Below are positions 43,062-52,137 of a stretch of DNA of 64,000 nucleotides, piece after piece. Position numbers and translations under genes: made by a program. The stretch lies in assembly GCA_015686845.1 (NCBI GenBank), contig JADPRS010000008.1:44087-108086 (forward strand). Direction: 5' to 3'. The stretch is from Lutibacter sp. B2. Lineage in GTDB: Bacteria; Bacillota; Clostridia; Peptostreptococcales; Thermotaleaceae. The notes beneath the pieces were generated by a model that was given only the letters and a program-made list of their open reading frames with translations, was not told the DNA's origin and ran no database searches. Each line of letters starts with the position of its first letter. The stretch's first letter is position 1.

Positions 43062-45071
43062 TTGATTTATAGAACTGCACTTTTAAGTATTTTGATTCTA
43101 CCAAATATAGGGGCAGTCATGGGTTTTATTATAGGGAGAAAAAGTGAAAAAATTAGAGATGCATTTAATATATTCATAACAGGAGCTACACTACTAATTG
43201 TCACATTGTTATTTAAAAAAGTGATGATTGAACCTATAAAACTCTTTATTCCAGATATTATGGGGATAGGTCTGAGTTTAAAATTGGATGCTTTTCGATA
43301 TATCTTTGTGTGGGTGACTATATTTGTATGGTTTTTATGTACCATGTATTCTACTCAATATTTGATTAGATATAAAAATAGAAATAGATATTATTCATTT
43401 TTTATGCTCACATTAGGAAGTACGGTAGGAATATTTTTGTCACAGAATATGCTTAATCTATTTACATTTTTTGAAATAATGTCATTTACATCTTATATAC
43501 TGATTATTCATGACCAAGATCAATATGCATTAGATGCAGGGAGTTCTTATCTAGGAATGGCAATTGGTGCTGGATTGGTATTATTGATGGGACTGTTTTT
43601 ATTGTTTGATTATGCAGGTACGTTAGATATTGAAGAATTACCAAATGCTATTAAATATATTGGAAATATAAAGTATCTAATTAGTGCCCTTATTATTACT
43701 GGATTTGGCGCAAAAGCAAGTATATTTCCTTTGCATGTATGGCTACCAAAAGCCCATCCAGCAGCACCTACCCCATCGAGTGCTATTCTTTCGGGCATAC
43801 TTATAAAAACAGGGATTTTTGGGATTATCATTACGGTTCATATGGTGATGGAATCAGACTATATATTGTCTGCTAGTATATTGGTATTTGGTTTTATTAA
43901 TATGTTCTTTGGTGGAATGATGGCGCTCATGCAAAGAAATATTAAAAGAATATTAGCTTATAGCAGTATGAGTCAAGCAGGATATATTCTTGTAGGAATA
44001 GGACTGATTGGATTATTAAAAGAACATAAGGCCATCGCCATTTATGCAACCCTTTACCATATCTTTAATCATGCAATTTTCAAAGTATTGTTGTTTATGG
44101 GCGCAGGAATTATTTATATGATTTTGCATGAGTTGAGTATTAATAAAATTTGTGGTTTTGGAAAGCATAAAACGAGACTTAAAATAGTATTTTTCATAGG
44201 ATTATTGGCTATTATAGGAATGCCTGGATTTAACGGATTTGTTAGTAAAACCTTATTGCATGAGGCATTATCAGAAGCAGCGCATATGTACCATAGTATA
44301 TGGTTTGTAATAGCGGAGATTATATTTACATTGAGTAGTGCCTTTACGGTAGCTTATTTATTAAAGATATTCATTTCAGTATTTGTGGAAGAAAATGAAA
44401 AATATACAGGACAATATAAAGAGTATATAAAAAAGAGAGCTTTATTTCCTATGACTATTTTAGGAATTGCTGTGATCTATATAGGGCTTTATCCGAATGC
44501 TTTAATGGAATTGATTTTTAATGCTTCAAAGACATTTGGCGTACATGAAGTTAGTTCCCTTCATGTTTATAGTGTGGATAGTATTAAAACTTCTATTATG
44601 ACCATTGTTTTAGGGATTGTTATCTATATAGGATTTGTAAGAAAATATCTTCTTAAAATAGTAGATGGCAAAAAATTATATATGAACCCTTCCCTTACAT
44701 GGATCAATATAGAAAGAGATATCTATTGGCCAGTTATGAGGATTACCTTTAGTGTTAGCTCGACTATTTTTCATTGGATAGATAGAGCGGCTGTAAATAG
44801 TGTGCATTGTATAGGTAAGGGAATCAGAAGTTTAAGTGGAATGCAGATTAAATTGAATAAGAAAAGAGAAAATAAGATAGAATTAAAAAATGTTGTAGAT
44901 AAAAGAAACATGTTAGATTGGAAAGAGATTGTAGATACACGGAGCTTATCAAATATCATGGTGAAAATGTATGGAAATATGAGTAGTTTGATGTATGCTG
45001 TATTTATATTTGCAGCTGTATTTGCTGTGATTTTAGTTGTGGTAGTTGTTTTTCATATGCCTAAAAGCTAA
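43062..45071 (+). CDS. MrpA/NuoL-type large antiporter subunit
   Basis: 669 residues; TTG start. The NuoL/MrpA core (~1-490) has FFEIMSFTSYILI, GFGAKASIFPLHVWLPKAHP and APTPSSAILSGILIKTG. Also seen are RNIKRILAYSSMSQAGYILV and LYHIFNHAIFKVLLFMGAG. A C-terminal extension of ~180 residues has two more hydrophobic segments around a charged stretch. Unlike canonical MrpA it lacks the fused MbhD/MbhE domains, which are separate genes here. It is the last gene of the operon. Confidence 0.88.
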   Translation: MIYRTALLSILILPNIGAVMGFIIGRKSEKIRDAFNIFITGATLLIVTLLFKKVMIEPIKLFIPDIMGIGLSLKLDAFRYIFVWVTIFVWFLCTMYSTQYLIRYKNRNRYYSFFMLTLGSTVGIFLSQNMLNLFTFFEIMSFTSYILIIHDQDQYALDAGSSYLGMAIGAGLVLLMGLFLLFDYAGTLDIEELPNAIKYIGNIKYLISALIITGFGAKASIFPLHVWLPKAHPAAPTPSSAILSGILIKTGIFGIIITVHMVMESDYILSASILVFGFINMFFGGMMALMQRNIKRILAYSSMSQAGYILVGIGLIGLLKEHKAIAIYATLYHIFNHAIFKVLLFMGAGIIYMILHELSINKICGFGKHKTRLKIVFFIGLLAIIGMPGFNGFVSKTLLHEALSEAAHMYHSIWFVIAEIIFTLSSAFTVAYLLKIFISVFVEENEKYTGQYKEYIKKRALFPMTILGIAVIYIGLYPNALMELIFNASKTFGVHEVSSLHVYSVDSIKTSIMTIVLGIVIYIGFVRKYLLKIVDGKKLYMNPSLTWINIERDIYWPVMRITFSVSSTIFHWIDRAAVNSVHCIGKGIRSLSGMQIKLNKKRENKIELKNVVDKRNMLDWKEIVDTRSLSNIMVKMYGNMSSLMYAVFIFAAVFAVILVVVVVFHMPKS

Positions 45072-45138
45072 ATCAAAGAGTATATGGTATAATAATGATG
45101 GTTAAGTTTGGATGTTGAATACACCTAAAGGAGGAATT

Positions 45139-46290
45139 ATGCAAAATTTAAGAAAAACACTCTTTGGTTATTATTTTTTATTTTATGGAAGTCTTCCCAT
45201 GTACACTATATTTATTCCGATTATGTTAAAGACGAAAGGATTTAGTCAAACAAAAATAGGATTATTACTTTCTCTAGCACCTATTATAGCCATAATATCC
45301 ATGCCTATTTGGGGAAATATTACGGATCGGGCAGAAAATAAAAATAGTGTTTTGAAATTTATAATCATTTGTGCAACTATATGTATGCTCGTTTTTGGGA
45401 GACTGGATCAACATATGTATCTTTTTATTGCTTATGGCATATTTTCATTTTTCAATTCATCAGCTATATCTCTTGGAGATACCATAACACTCGAATGTCT
45501 CGAAAAGAGGAAGGGGAATTTTGGTATAATTCGACTGGGAGGCACTGTCGGATATGGTGTGATGGCTATTATAGCGGGGAAGTTAGCAGATTATAATCAA
45601 AGTTACGTCTTTGTTGCATATGCAATATTGATTATAGGTACTTTGATTACAATGAGAAAAATACCAAAAATAAAGGGTCATAGACGAAATGGACAAAACG
45701 GTTCTATGAAAGATATTTTTAAACATAAAAATTTAGTGATAATGATGATTTTTAATTTATTGATTTTTATTACGATTTGTTTTTATAATTCATTTTACTC
45801 CATTTATTATAGTTCTTTAACCGAAAATAAAACCTTGTTAGGAATAGCATATAGTATTGCAGCCTTATCAGAAATTCCATTTTTGCTAAAGGCAAATGAT
45901 ATTATAAAAAAGATTGGTATTTACAAACTGATGATTAGTGCTTTTTTAGTTACGAGTATTCGTTGGATTCTGATTGGATTTAACCATAACCCATACTTTG
46001 CTTTAGCATTACAGGCTTTACATGGTTGGGGATTTATTGTTTTTATGTATGTTATTGTTTTGTATACATATAATAATGTACCTAAAGAATTAAAAACGGC
46101 AGGACAATCAGTAGCAGGTGTTCTTGGAATATCAGGCGTTGCTAGTATAATAGGAAATCAAGTAGGTGGATATTTAGCTGATTTGACAAACATTCACACG
46201 GTGTTTATTTATTCAGGAATATTTATGATGATCACTATGATTTTTTTCATAATTAGTTTTCCTAAAGAACAGACAATTGATGAAAATTAA
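45139..46290 (+). CDS. Major facilitator superfamily transporter (MFS_1-like)
   Basis: 383 residues from ATG 45139 after AAAGGAGGAATT; an in-frame upstream ATG at 45112 includes the RBS in its coding sequence and is unlikely. About 12 TM segments. The loop 2-3 motif is present as GNITDRAENKNSVL, and IRLGGTVGYGVMAIIAGKLAD resembles the nucleoside/sugar:H+ symporter-like MFS branch. Substrate unknown. A 67-bp gap and its own RBS separate it from the antiporter operon; no terminator was seen between them. Confidence 0.88.
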   Translation: MQNLRKTLFGYYFLFYGSLPMYTIFIPIMLKTKGFSQTKIGLLLSLAPIIAIISMPIWGNITDRAENKNSVLKFIIICATICMLVFGRLDQHMYLFIAYGIFSFFNSSAISLGDTITLECLEKRKGNFGIIRLGGTVGYGVMAIIAGKLADYNQSYVFVAYAILIIGTLITMRKIPKIKGHRRNGQNGSMKDIFKHKNLVIMMIFNLLIFITICFYNSFYSIYYSSLTENKTLLGIAYSIAALSEIPFLLKANDIIKKIGIYKLMISAFLVTSIRWILIGFNHNPYFALALQALHGWGFIVFMYVIVLYTYNNVPKELKTAGQSVAGVLGISGVASIIGNQVGGYLADLTNIHTVFIYSGIFMMITMIFFIISFPKEQTIDEN

Positions 46291-46322
46291 CAGCCACCAT
46301 ATAGTATATGGTGGCTGTCTTT
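46291..46322. terminator. Terminator between convergent MFS and hydA genes
   Basis: CAGCCACCATAT / ATATGGTGGCTG, perfect 12-bp stem with a 3-nt loop, then TCTTTT. Confidence 0.85.
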
Positions 46323-46326
46323 TCGT

Positions 46327-48084
46327 TTATATTCTTTCTCTTTTTTCATAATGCGTATGAAGTAATTCGTGTGATTTCTTGCTAAGTGGTTTTCCAAGAA
46401 ATTCTTCATATAATTTTATAATCTCAGGATTTTCATGAGATTTTCTCAATGTTTTACTTCGATCTTCTTTATAGATCGCTTCTTGGCGTTTTTTAACGAT
46501 TTCATCATTTCCATGATGATAAGGTTGGCCTCCTCCTCCGATACACCCTCCAGGACAAGCCATTATTTCTATTGCATGATATTTAGATTTTCCATCTCTA
46601 ATATCTTCAAGAATCTTGCGTGCATTCCCAAGTCCATGGGCAATACCGATATTCAAATTCATATCTCCAACGGCGACACTTGCTTCTCTTATTCCATCGA
46701 GTCCACGTAGTTGTTTAAATTCAACATCTTTTAGTTCTTCTCCAGTCATCCATTCATAGGCAGTTCGTAGTGCCGCTTCAATTACACCACCTGTTGTGCC
46801 GAATATGACAGAAGCACCCGTACTTTCCCCAAGTACATGATCAAAATCACTATCGGGCAAGTTCGAAAAATCAATGCCTGCTTCTTTGATCATTGCACCG
46901 AGTTCTCGGGTTGTAACGACAATATCTACATTGTTTTTATGGTCTTTAGTGAGCTCTGGTCGTGCTGATTCAGCTTTTTTTGCAATACAGGGCATAACTG
47001 AAACGACAACGATCTTATTAGGATCAATTCCTAGTTTTTTTGCATAATAGGTCTTTGCAATAATACCGAACATAATGTGTGGAGATTTACAGGTAGAAGG
47101 TACATCTAAAAGCTCTGGAAATTGATGCTCAATAAATTTTACCCATGCAGGACAACAACTTGTAAGCATCGGTAAAGTTCCATTATTTTCAATACGATTT
47201 ATAAGTTCAGATGCTTCTTCCATAATGGTAAGATCAGCTGCAAAATCAGTATCAAAAACGGAATTAAAACCCATACGTTTTAGAGCCGTTACTAATTTTC
47301 CTGTCACAATGGTTCCTGGTTCCATTCCAAATAATTCTCCTAGTGCCACACGAATGGCAGGAGCTGTTTGCACAATAACGTGTTTATCAGGATCGTTTAA
47401 TGCTTCCCATACCTTGTATGTATGATTTACTTCTGTGAGTGCTGCTGTAGGGCATACTGCTACACATTGACCACAATAAGTACAAGAAGATTCAACCATG
47501 GGAATATTAAAAGCAGGACCTACGATTGCATCAAAACCTCTTCCCATAGCAGATAATATTCCACAGGTTTGGACTTCATTGCACATGGTTTCACATCGTC
47601 TACACATGATACATTTACTTGCATCTCTTACAAGTGCATCACTAGAAATATCTTTTGGAAAATTTTGTTTTTCTCCAGACCATTTTATTTCTCGTACACC
47701 GAGCTCGTGGGCTAGTGATTGTAATTCACAGTCTAAATTTTTGGAGCAAGTAAAGCATTCATTTGGGTGATTGGATAGAAGTAACTCTACTGCTATTCTT
47801 CGTGCAGTGATGGCTTGTAATGAATTTGTCGTAACTTCCATTCCTTCCCAAACAGTGGTAACACAGGATGGTACGAGCACATCCCTTCCATGTGCCTCCA
47901 CCATACATACACGGCAGGACGCAGCTTTATTGACTGCTTTTAAATCGTGTAAATCAAGGTGGCACAATGTTGGAATTTTAATACCAGCCCTATTAGAAGC
48001 TTCTAATATTGTAATATCTTTAGGAACGTCAAATTCTTGTCCATTTATAGTAATATGAACCGTATCCTTATTGTTCGTTGACAT
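46327..48084 (-). CDS. hydA: [FeFe] hydrogenase catalytic subunit HydA (HydABC/Hnd type)
   Basis: 585 residues. Clusters in order: an N-terminal [2Fe-2S] domain (TLCHLDLHD, CRVCMVEA); the His-Cys3 4Fe region (HPNECFTCSKNLDCELQ); two [4Fe-4S] clusters (CIMCRRCETMC, CTYCGQCVAVCPTAA); and the H-cluster motifs L1 TSCCPAW, L2 MPCIAKKAE and L3 ACPGGCIGGGGQP. This is the soluble trimeric NADH/ferredoxin-linked hydrogenase; related complexes bifurcate electrons between NADH and ferredoxin. It is the last gene of hydCBA, 12 bp after hydB. Confidence 0.95.
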   Translation of the reverse strand: MSTNNKDTVHITINGQEFDVPKDITILEASNRAGIKIPTLCHLDLHDLKAVNKAASCRVCMVEAHGRDVLVPSCVTTVWEGMEVTTNSLQAITARRIAVELLLSNHPNECFTCSKNLDCELQSLAHELGVREIKWSGEKQNFPKDISSDALVRDASKCIMCRRCETMCNEVQTCGILSAMGRGFDAIVGPAFNIPMVESSCTYCGQCVAVCPTAALTEVNHTYKVWEALNDPDKHVIVQTAPAIRVALGELFGMEPGTIVTGKLVTALKRMGFNSVFDTDFAADLTIMEEASELINRIENNGTLPMLTSCCPAWVKFIEHQFPELLDVPSTCKSPHIMFGIIAKTYYAKKLGIDPNKIVVVSVMPCIAKKAESARPELTKDHKNNVDIVVTTRELGAMIKEAGIDFSNLPDSDFDHVLGESTGASVIFGTTGGVIEAALRTAYEWMTGEELKDVEFKQLRGLDGIREASVAVGDMNLNIGIAHGLGNARKILEDIRDGKSKYHAIEIMACPGGCIGGGGQPYHHGNDEIVKKRQEAIYKEDRSKTLRKSHENPEIIKLYEEFLGKPLSKKSHELLHTHYEKRERI

Positions 48085-48096
48085 ATGATCACCTCG

Positions 48097-50007
48097 CTAT
48101 GGTTTAATTACGGCATTAAATTTACAAGCATCAAAGCATGCGCCGCATTTAATACATATGCTTTCATCTATAATAAAAGTTTTTTTAGGTTCACCAGAAA
48201 TACAGTCTACAGGGCATACCCTTGCACAGGCTGTACAACCAACACATTTATCTGGGTTAATGCTGTATTTTGATAAGTTCTTACATTCTCCAGTAGGACA
48301 GTATTTGTCTTTAACATGTGATAAATATTCATCCCAAAAATAATGCATAGTACTGAGGACAGGATTTGGTGCAGTTTGTCCTAGACCGCAAAGAGAGCTA
48401 CCTTTAATCATATGACACAATTGTTTTAATGCGTCTAAATCTTCTAGCGTTCCTTCTCCAGAAGAAATTTTATTTAATAATTCATACATTCTCTTTGTGC
48501 CCACACGACAAGGCGTACATCTACCACAGGATTCATCCGTAATAAATTCAAGATAAAATTTAGATATATTCACCATGCAATTATGTTCATCCATTACAAT
48601 CATACCGCCTGAGCCCATCATTGAACCAATGGCAGATAAACTTTCGTAATCGATGGGTGTATCCAAATTTTTCTCTGTAATGACGCCACCAGATGGACCG
48701 CCTGTTTGTACTGCTTTGAACTTAGCGTGGTTTTGAATCCCTCCACCGATCTCATAGATTATTTCTCGAAGGGTAGTACCCATAGGAACTTCTACTAATC
48801 CTACATTGTTTATTTTACCTGCAAGTGCAAATACTTTTGTTCCTTTGCTTTTTTCAGTACCGATAGAGGAAAACCACTCATGACCATTCAGTATTATTGA
48901 CGTTATGTTAGCGAAAGTTTCTACATTATTTACACAAGTAGCTTTTCCACGATATCCCTTTTGTGCAGGATAAGGCGGTTTGTAATGTGGTTCTCCTCGT
49001 TTTCCCTCCATAGAATGAATTAATGCGGTTTCTTCTCCACATACAAATGCACCTGCACCATATTTTAATTCAATATCAAAGTGAAAGTCTGTTCCAAATA
49101 AATTTTTTCCAAGAAGCCCTACTTCTCTTGCTTGTTTGATTGCAATATTGAGTCTTTCTATTGCAAGGGGATACTCAGCACGAATATAAACAAATCCTCT
49201 TTGGGCACCGATTGCATAACCAGCGATAGCCATAGACTCAAGTATCGTATGGGGATCTCCTTCTAATATACTTCTATCCATGAAGGCACCCGGATCTCCT
49301 TCGTCTCCATTACAAATAATATATTTTGTAGTTCCTTCTGATGCTCTTGTGTATTGCCACTTTAGTCCAGTTGGAAAACCACCGCCACCTCTGCCACGAA
49401 GGCCTGATTTAGTAATGACCTCTATTACTTCCTCAGGAGACATGGTGGTAAGTGATCTTCCTAGTGCTTCATAGCCTTTAAATGCAATATATTCATAAAT
49501 ATCTTCAGGATTAATAAGACCACAGTTTCTCAGTGCGATGCGCATCTGTTTCTTGTAAAATGGCATATCATCATGTTGTTCAATTTTTTTGCCTTCTACG
49601 GGTTCTATGTATAATAGGCGTTCAATTTTTTTACCTTTTATAATGTGTTCATCAATGATTTCTTTTGCATCTTGAGGATGAACTTTTACATAAAAAATGT
49701 TATCCGGGTCTATTTTTACAATGGGGCCTTGTTCGCAGAAGCCAAAGCATCCTGTTCGTATAACTTTTACTTTGTGATCATAGCCACGCGCTTTAAGAAT
49801 CAGTTCTAAATTTTTAATGAGTTTAGCACTATCTGTTGCTAAACAGCCTGTACCTCCACAGACAATGATATTCTTAGAAATTTCATCTTCTGTTGCATTA
49901 CGTGTTTCTATTTCATCTGAGTCATTGTTATGATGTTGTCTTAAATATACACTTTTATAGGATTTTTCTTTGATTTTTATTAGTTCTTCTAAGGATTTAA
50001 TTTGCAA
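48097..50007 (-). CDS. hydB: NuoF-like diaphorase subunit HydB of [FeFe] hydrogenase
   Basis: 636 residues. A thioredoxin-like [2Fe-2S] domain (~45-130; VCGGTGCLATD, then RTGCFGFCEQGPI) precedes the FMN/NADH-binding core (SGLRGRGGGGFPTGLKW, CNGDEGDPGAFMDRS, YGAGAFVCGEETALI). A [4Fe-4S] motif CGRCTPCRVG and a C-terminal 2x[4Fe-4S] ferredoxin domain (CVGCTACARVCPVDC, CIKCGACFDAC) complete it. It passes electrons between NAD(H), ferredoxin and HydA. Separated by only 2 bp from hydC. Confidence 0.95.
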   Translation of the reverse strand: MQIKSLEELIKIKEKSYKSVYLRQHHNNDSDEIETRNATEDEISKNIIVCGGTGCLATDSAKLIKNLELILKARGYDHKVKVIRTGCFGFCEQGPIVKIDPDNIFYVKVHPQDAKEIIDEHIIKGKKIERLLYIEPVEGKKIEQHDDMPFYKKQMRIALRNCGLINPEDIYEYIAFKGYEALGRSLTTMSPEEVIEVITKSGLRGRGGGGFPTGLKWQYTRASEGTTKYIICNGDEGDPGAFMDRSILEGDPHTILESMAIAGYAIGAQRGFVYIRAEYPLAIERLNIAIKQAREVGLLGKNLFGTDFHFDIELKYGAGAFVCGEETALIHSMEGKRGEPHYKPPYPAQKGYRGKATCVNNVETFANITSIILNGHEWFSSIGTEKSKGTKVFALAGKINNVGLVEVPMGTTLREIIYEIGGGIQNHAKFKAVQTGGPSGGVITEKNLDTPIDYESLSAIGSMMGSGGMIVMDEHNCMVNISKFYLEFITDESCGRCTPCRVGTKRMYELLNKISSGEGTLEDLDALKQLCHMIKGSSLCGLGQTAPNPVLSTMHYFWDEYLSHVKDKYCPTGECKNLSKYSINPDKCVGCTACARVCPVDCISGEPKKTFIIDESICIKCGACFDACKFNAVIKP

Positions 50008-50009
50008 TT

Positions 50010-50528
50010 TTAAGCTTCCTCCTTTCGATAGGAATCTAAAATATCATCAATATCTTCTTCTTTTACGCGTCCATAAACTTTATCATCTACCATAACCACA
50101 GGAGCAAGACCACATGCGCCGATGCATCGAATATTTTTAAGGGTGAAAAATCCATCTTTTGTAGTCTCTTCCGGTCCGATACCTATTTTTTTCGCGATTC
50201 TGTCGACGATTTTATCAGCACCTCTTACGAAACAGGCTGTGCCCATGCATACACTTATTACATGTTTTCCAACAGGCTCTGTTGTAAAATAGGAATAAAA
50301 GCTTACGACGCCACAAACTTCAGAACCAGGCATTCCAAGTGCTCTTGCAACAAAAAGCTGTACTTCTTTTGGTAGATATCCAAATATTTCTTGTGCCTGA
50401 TGAAGGATCTGTATAAGTGCTCCTTCGGTACTTTTTAAACCATCTATATATTGCTTTAATTCATTGAATTTTTCCTTAGGTAAATTTTCTGTATTGGGTA
50501 TTTCTACTTGAAAATTAGCTTTTGGCAT
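50010..50528 (-). CDS. hydC: NuoE-like [2Fe-2S] subunit HydC of [FeFe] hydrogenase
   Basis: 172 residues with a helical N-terminus (ALIQILHQAQEIFGYLPKEV) and the thioredoxin-like [2Fe-2S] domain with four cysteines (CMGTACFVRGA and RCIGACGLAPVVMVDD). First gene of hydCBA; the start follows AAGGAAGG. The upstream region contains a TTGTTAA near 50624 that could be half of a Rex site, but a full palindrome was not found. Confidence 0.94.
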   Translation of the reverse strand: MPKANFQVEIPNTENLPKEKFNELKQYIDGLKSTEGALIQILHQAQEIFGYLPKEVQLFVARALGMPGSEVCGVVSFYSYFTTEPVGKHVISVCMGTACFVRGADKIVDRIAKKIGIGPEETTKDGFFTLKNIRCIGACGLAPVVMVDDKVYGRVKEEDIDDILDSYRKEEA

Positions 50529-50742
50529 GTTTATTCACCTTCCTTCTATATAATGTGAAGATCCCTATATGATAATTTGCCCAAACTATGAAAAAATTAA
50601 TACCTATTCTAAAAGAAATATTTTGTTAAATTTTCTTTACTAAGTATTAATTAACATTAAATTAAAATATTACAACCTTGCAATGTTAGAATGTATGTGA
50701 TATATTATTATATGTAACGTAAGAAAGTGATTCGTTTTATGA

Positions 50743-50830
50743 GGAGAGATGACCGAGTGGCTAAGGGGCACGCCTGGAAAGCGTGTAAGGCTGCAAAGCC
50801 CCGCGGGTTCGAGCCCCGCTCTCTCCGCCA
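50743..50830 (+). tRNA. tRNA-Ser (anticodon GGA), CCA encoded
   Basis: An 88-nt class II tRNA. The acceptor GGAGAGA pairs with TCTCTCC, then discriminator G and CCA. The anticodon stem-loop CACGC-CTGGAAA-GCGTG gives anticodon GGA (reads UCC/UCU). A long variable arm follows (TAAGGCTGCAAAGCCCC region) and the T loop is GGGTTCGAGCCCC. Confidence 0.97.
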
Positions 50831-50851
50831 GTAAAAAAGTTTATAAAGTTT

Positions 50852-51117
50852 GCTGTGCTAGATGGGGAGTTAGCGGTGCCCTGTAACCTGCAATCCGCTT
50901 TAGCAGGATTGAACACCTATTAGAGGCCTGTTATTGTAGAGTCTGCCCTGTATAAGTGGCAATGAGGTTTGGGTCCTACGCAATGGAAGCCTATGAACTT
51001 CGTCAGATCCGGAAGGAAGCAGCGATAAGTGGTTCCTTTCATGTGCCGTGGGAGTGCTTGAACTGAGTTAACTGTACAGGTAACGTTTATAATAGCTTGT
51101 CGACTTAGGTGCACAGC
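50852..51117 (+). ncRNA. ffs: Signal recognition particle RNA, large (Alu-containing) bacterial type
   Basis: About 266 nt. Terminal helix GCTGTGC (50852-50858) / GCACAGC (51111-51117). The 5' Alu-like part GATGGGGAGTTAGCGGTGCC resembles B. subtilis scRNA. The Ffh-binding helix 8 apex is GTCAGATCCGGAAGGAAGCA (~51003-51022), the most conserved SRP RNA segment. A terminator follows. Confidence 0.96.
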
Positions 51118-51134
51118 TTTAAAATATAGATATT

Positions 51135-51164
51135 AACATGTAGATCATTCTACATGTTTTTTTT
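51135..51164 (+). terminator. Terminator of SRP RNA
   Basis: AACATGTAGA / TCTACATGTT hairpin with a TCAT loop and eight or more T. Confidence 0.9.
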
Positions 51165-51251
51165 ATGTGTTTTTGTCACATTTATTTCTAAAGAGAATAT
51201 CATACTGAGGTATGTAAAAAAAGGTAAATATTTAAATAAAAGGAGGAATAA

Positions 51252-51278
51252 ATGGAAAATTTAAGAATTCAAATATGA
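51252..51278 (+). CDS. Eight-codon leader ORF overlapping the YitT-family start
   Basis: The only good RBS here (AGGAGGAATAA) serves ATG 51252, whose frame reads MENLRIQI and stops at TGA 51276-51278. This stop overlaps the next gene's ATG in an ATGA. Either a true coupling peptide or the 5' end of yitT broken by a frameshift. Confidence 0.45.
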   Translation: MENLRIQI

Positions 51279-52096
51279 TACTAGTGTTACTGGGGATATT
51301 TATGGTAGCCATATCTATAACTTGTTTTATTGCACCGAATAATTTGCTAGCTGGAGGGGTTACGGGAATTGCGCTTATAATTCACTATTTAACAACGCTT
51401 TCAGTAGCTCCTTTAATTTTATTGTTGAATATACCTATTTTTATAGTAGGGGTTAAGTATACGAATAAGGAATTTATGACTAAGACTTTAATAGGAATGA
51501 TCTTGTTATCTTTAACAATATGGCTTACTGAACCTTTGGTAAATTATATTAATATATACGATTTATTAGCAAATGCTATCGTAGCGGGAATACTTACGGG
51601 TGTAGGATTAGGATTTGTAATTAGAAATGGATATTCTACAGGTGGTTTTGATATCATAAATATAGTTGCAAAGAAAAGATTAGGTATAAATATAGCTGCT
51701 ACAAACCTGATAACGAATGGGGTTATAATCATTGTTGGAGGAATGGTTAATGATTTTAAACTGGCTGTTTATACTGTTATTACATTGGCGATATCATCCA
51801 TCGTTTTAGATAAGGTGATAGTAGGATTTAGCCAGAATAACTTAGTTCTGATTGTTAGTCAAAATTCTAGTGAAATAGCGAATGAAATAATGACGAATAT
51901 TGGACGTGGCGTCACTTTCTTAAAGGGGAAGGGGGCTTATACTAAGAAAGATAGAAATATAATATATTGTATAGTTAGTAACAGGCAACTGATTCGTTTG
52001 AAAGATATTGTAAATGACATTGATGAGAAAGCGTTTATCTCTATCTCTCATACCTCTGAGATTCATGGTCAAGGGTTTGAAAAACCAGTAATATGA
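51275..52096 (+). CDS. YitT family (DUF161/DUF2179) membrane protein
   Basis: 273 residues. It begins directly in TM1 (LLGIFMVAISITCFIAPNNL, then AGGVTGIAL) and has about five TM segments, including IRNGYSTGGFDIINIVAKKR. A C-terminal cytoplasmic DUF2179 domain follows (IANEIMTNIGRGVTFLKGKG, IISHTSEIHGQGF-like end). YitT proteins are widespread in Firmicutes; their function is unclear. ATG 51275 has no RBS of its own, so translation probably depends on the eight-codon ORF upstream. Confidence 0.88.
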   Translation: MILVLLGIFMVAISITCFIAPNNLLAGGVTGIALIIHYLTTLSVAPLILLLNIPIFIVGVKYTNKEFMTKTLIGMILLSLTIWLTEPLVNYINIYDLLANAIVAGILTGVGLGFVIRNGYSTGGFDIINIVAKKRLGINIAATNLITNGVIIIVGGMVNDFKLAVYTVITLAISSIVLDKVIVGFSQNNLVLIVSQNSSEIANEIMTNIGRGVTFLKGKGAYTKKDRNIIYCIVSNRQLIRLKDIVNDIDEKAFISISHTSEIHGQGFEKPVI

Positions 52097-52137
52097 TCAT
52101 TTTAGATATGGAATTGTAGAATTAGAAAAGGGGATGA

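Noticed and set aside
50600..50680. Rex operator upstream of hydCBA
   Set aside because: A TTGTTAA half-site is visible but the partner half (TTAACAA at the right spacing) is missing.
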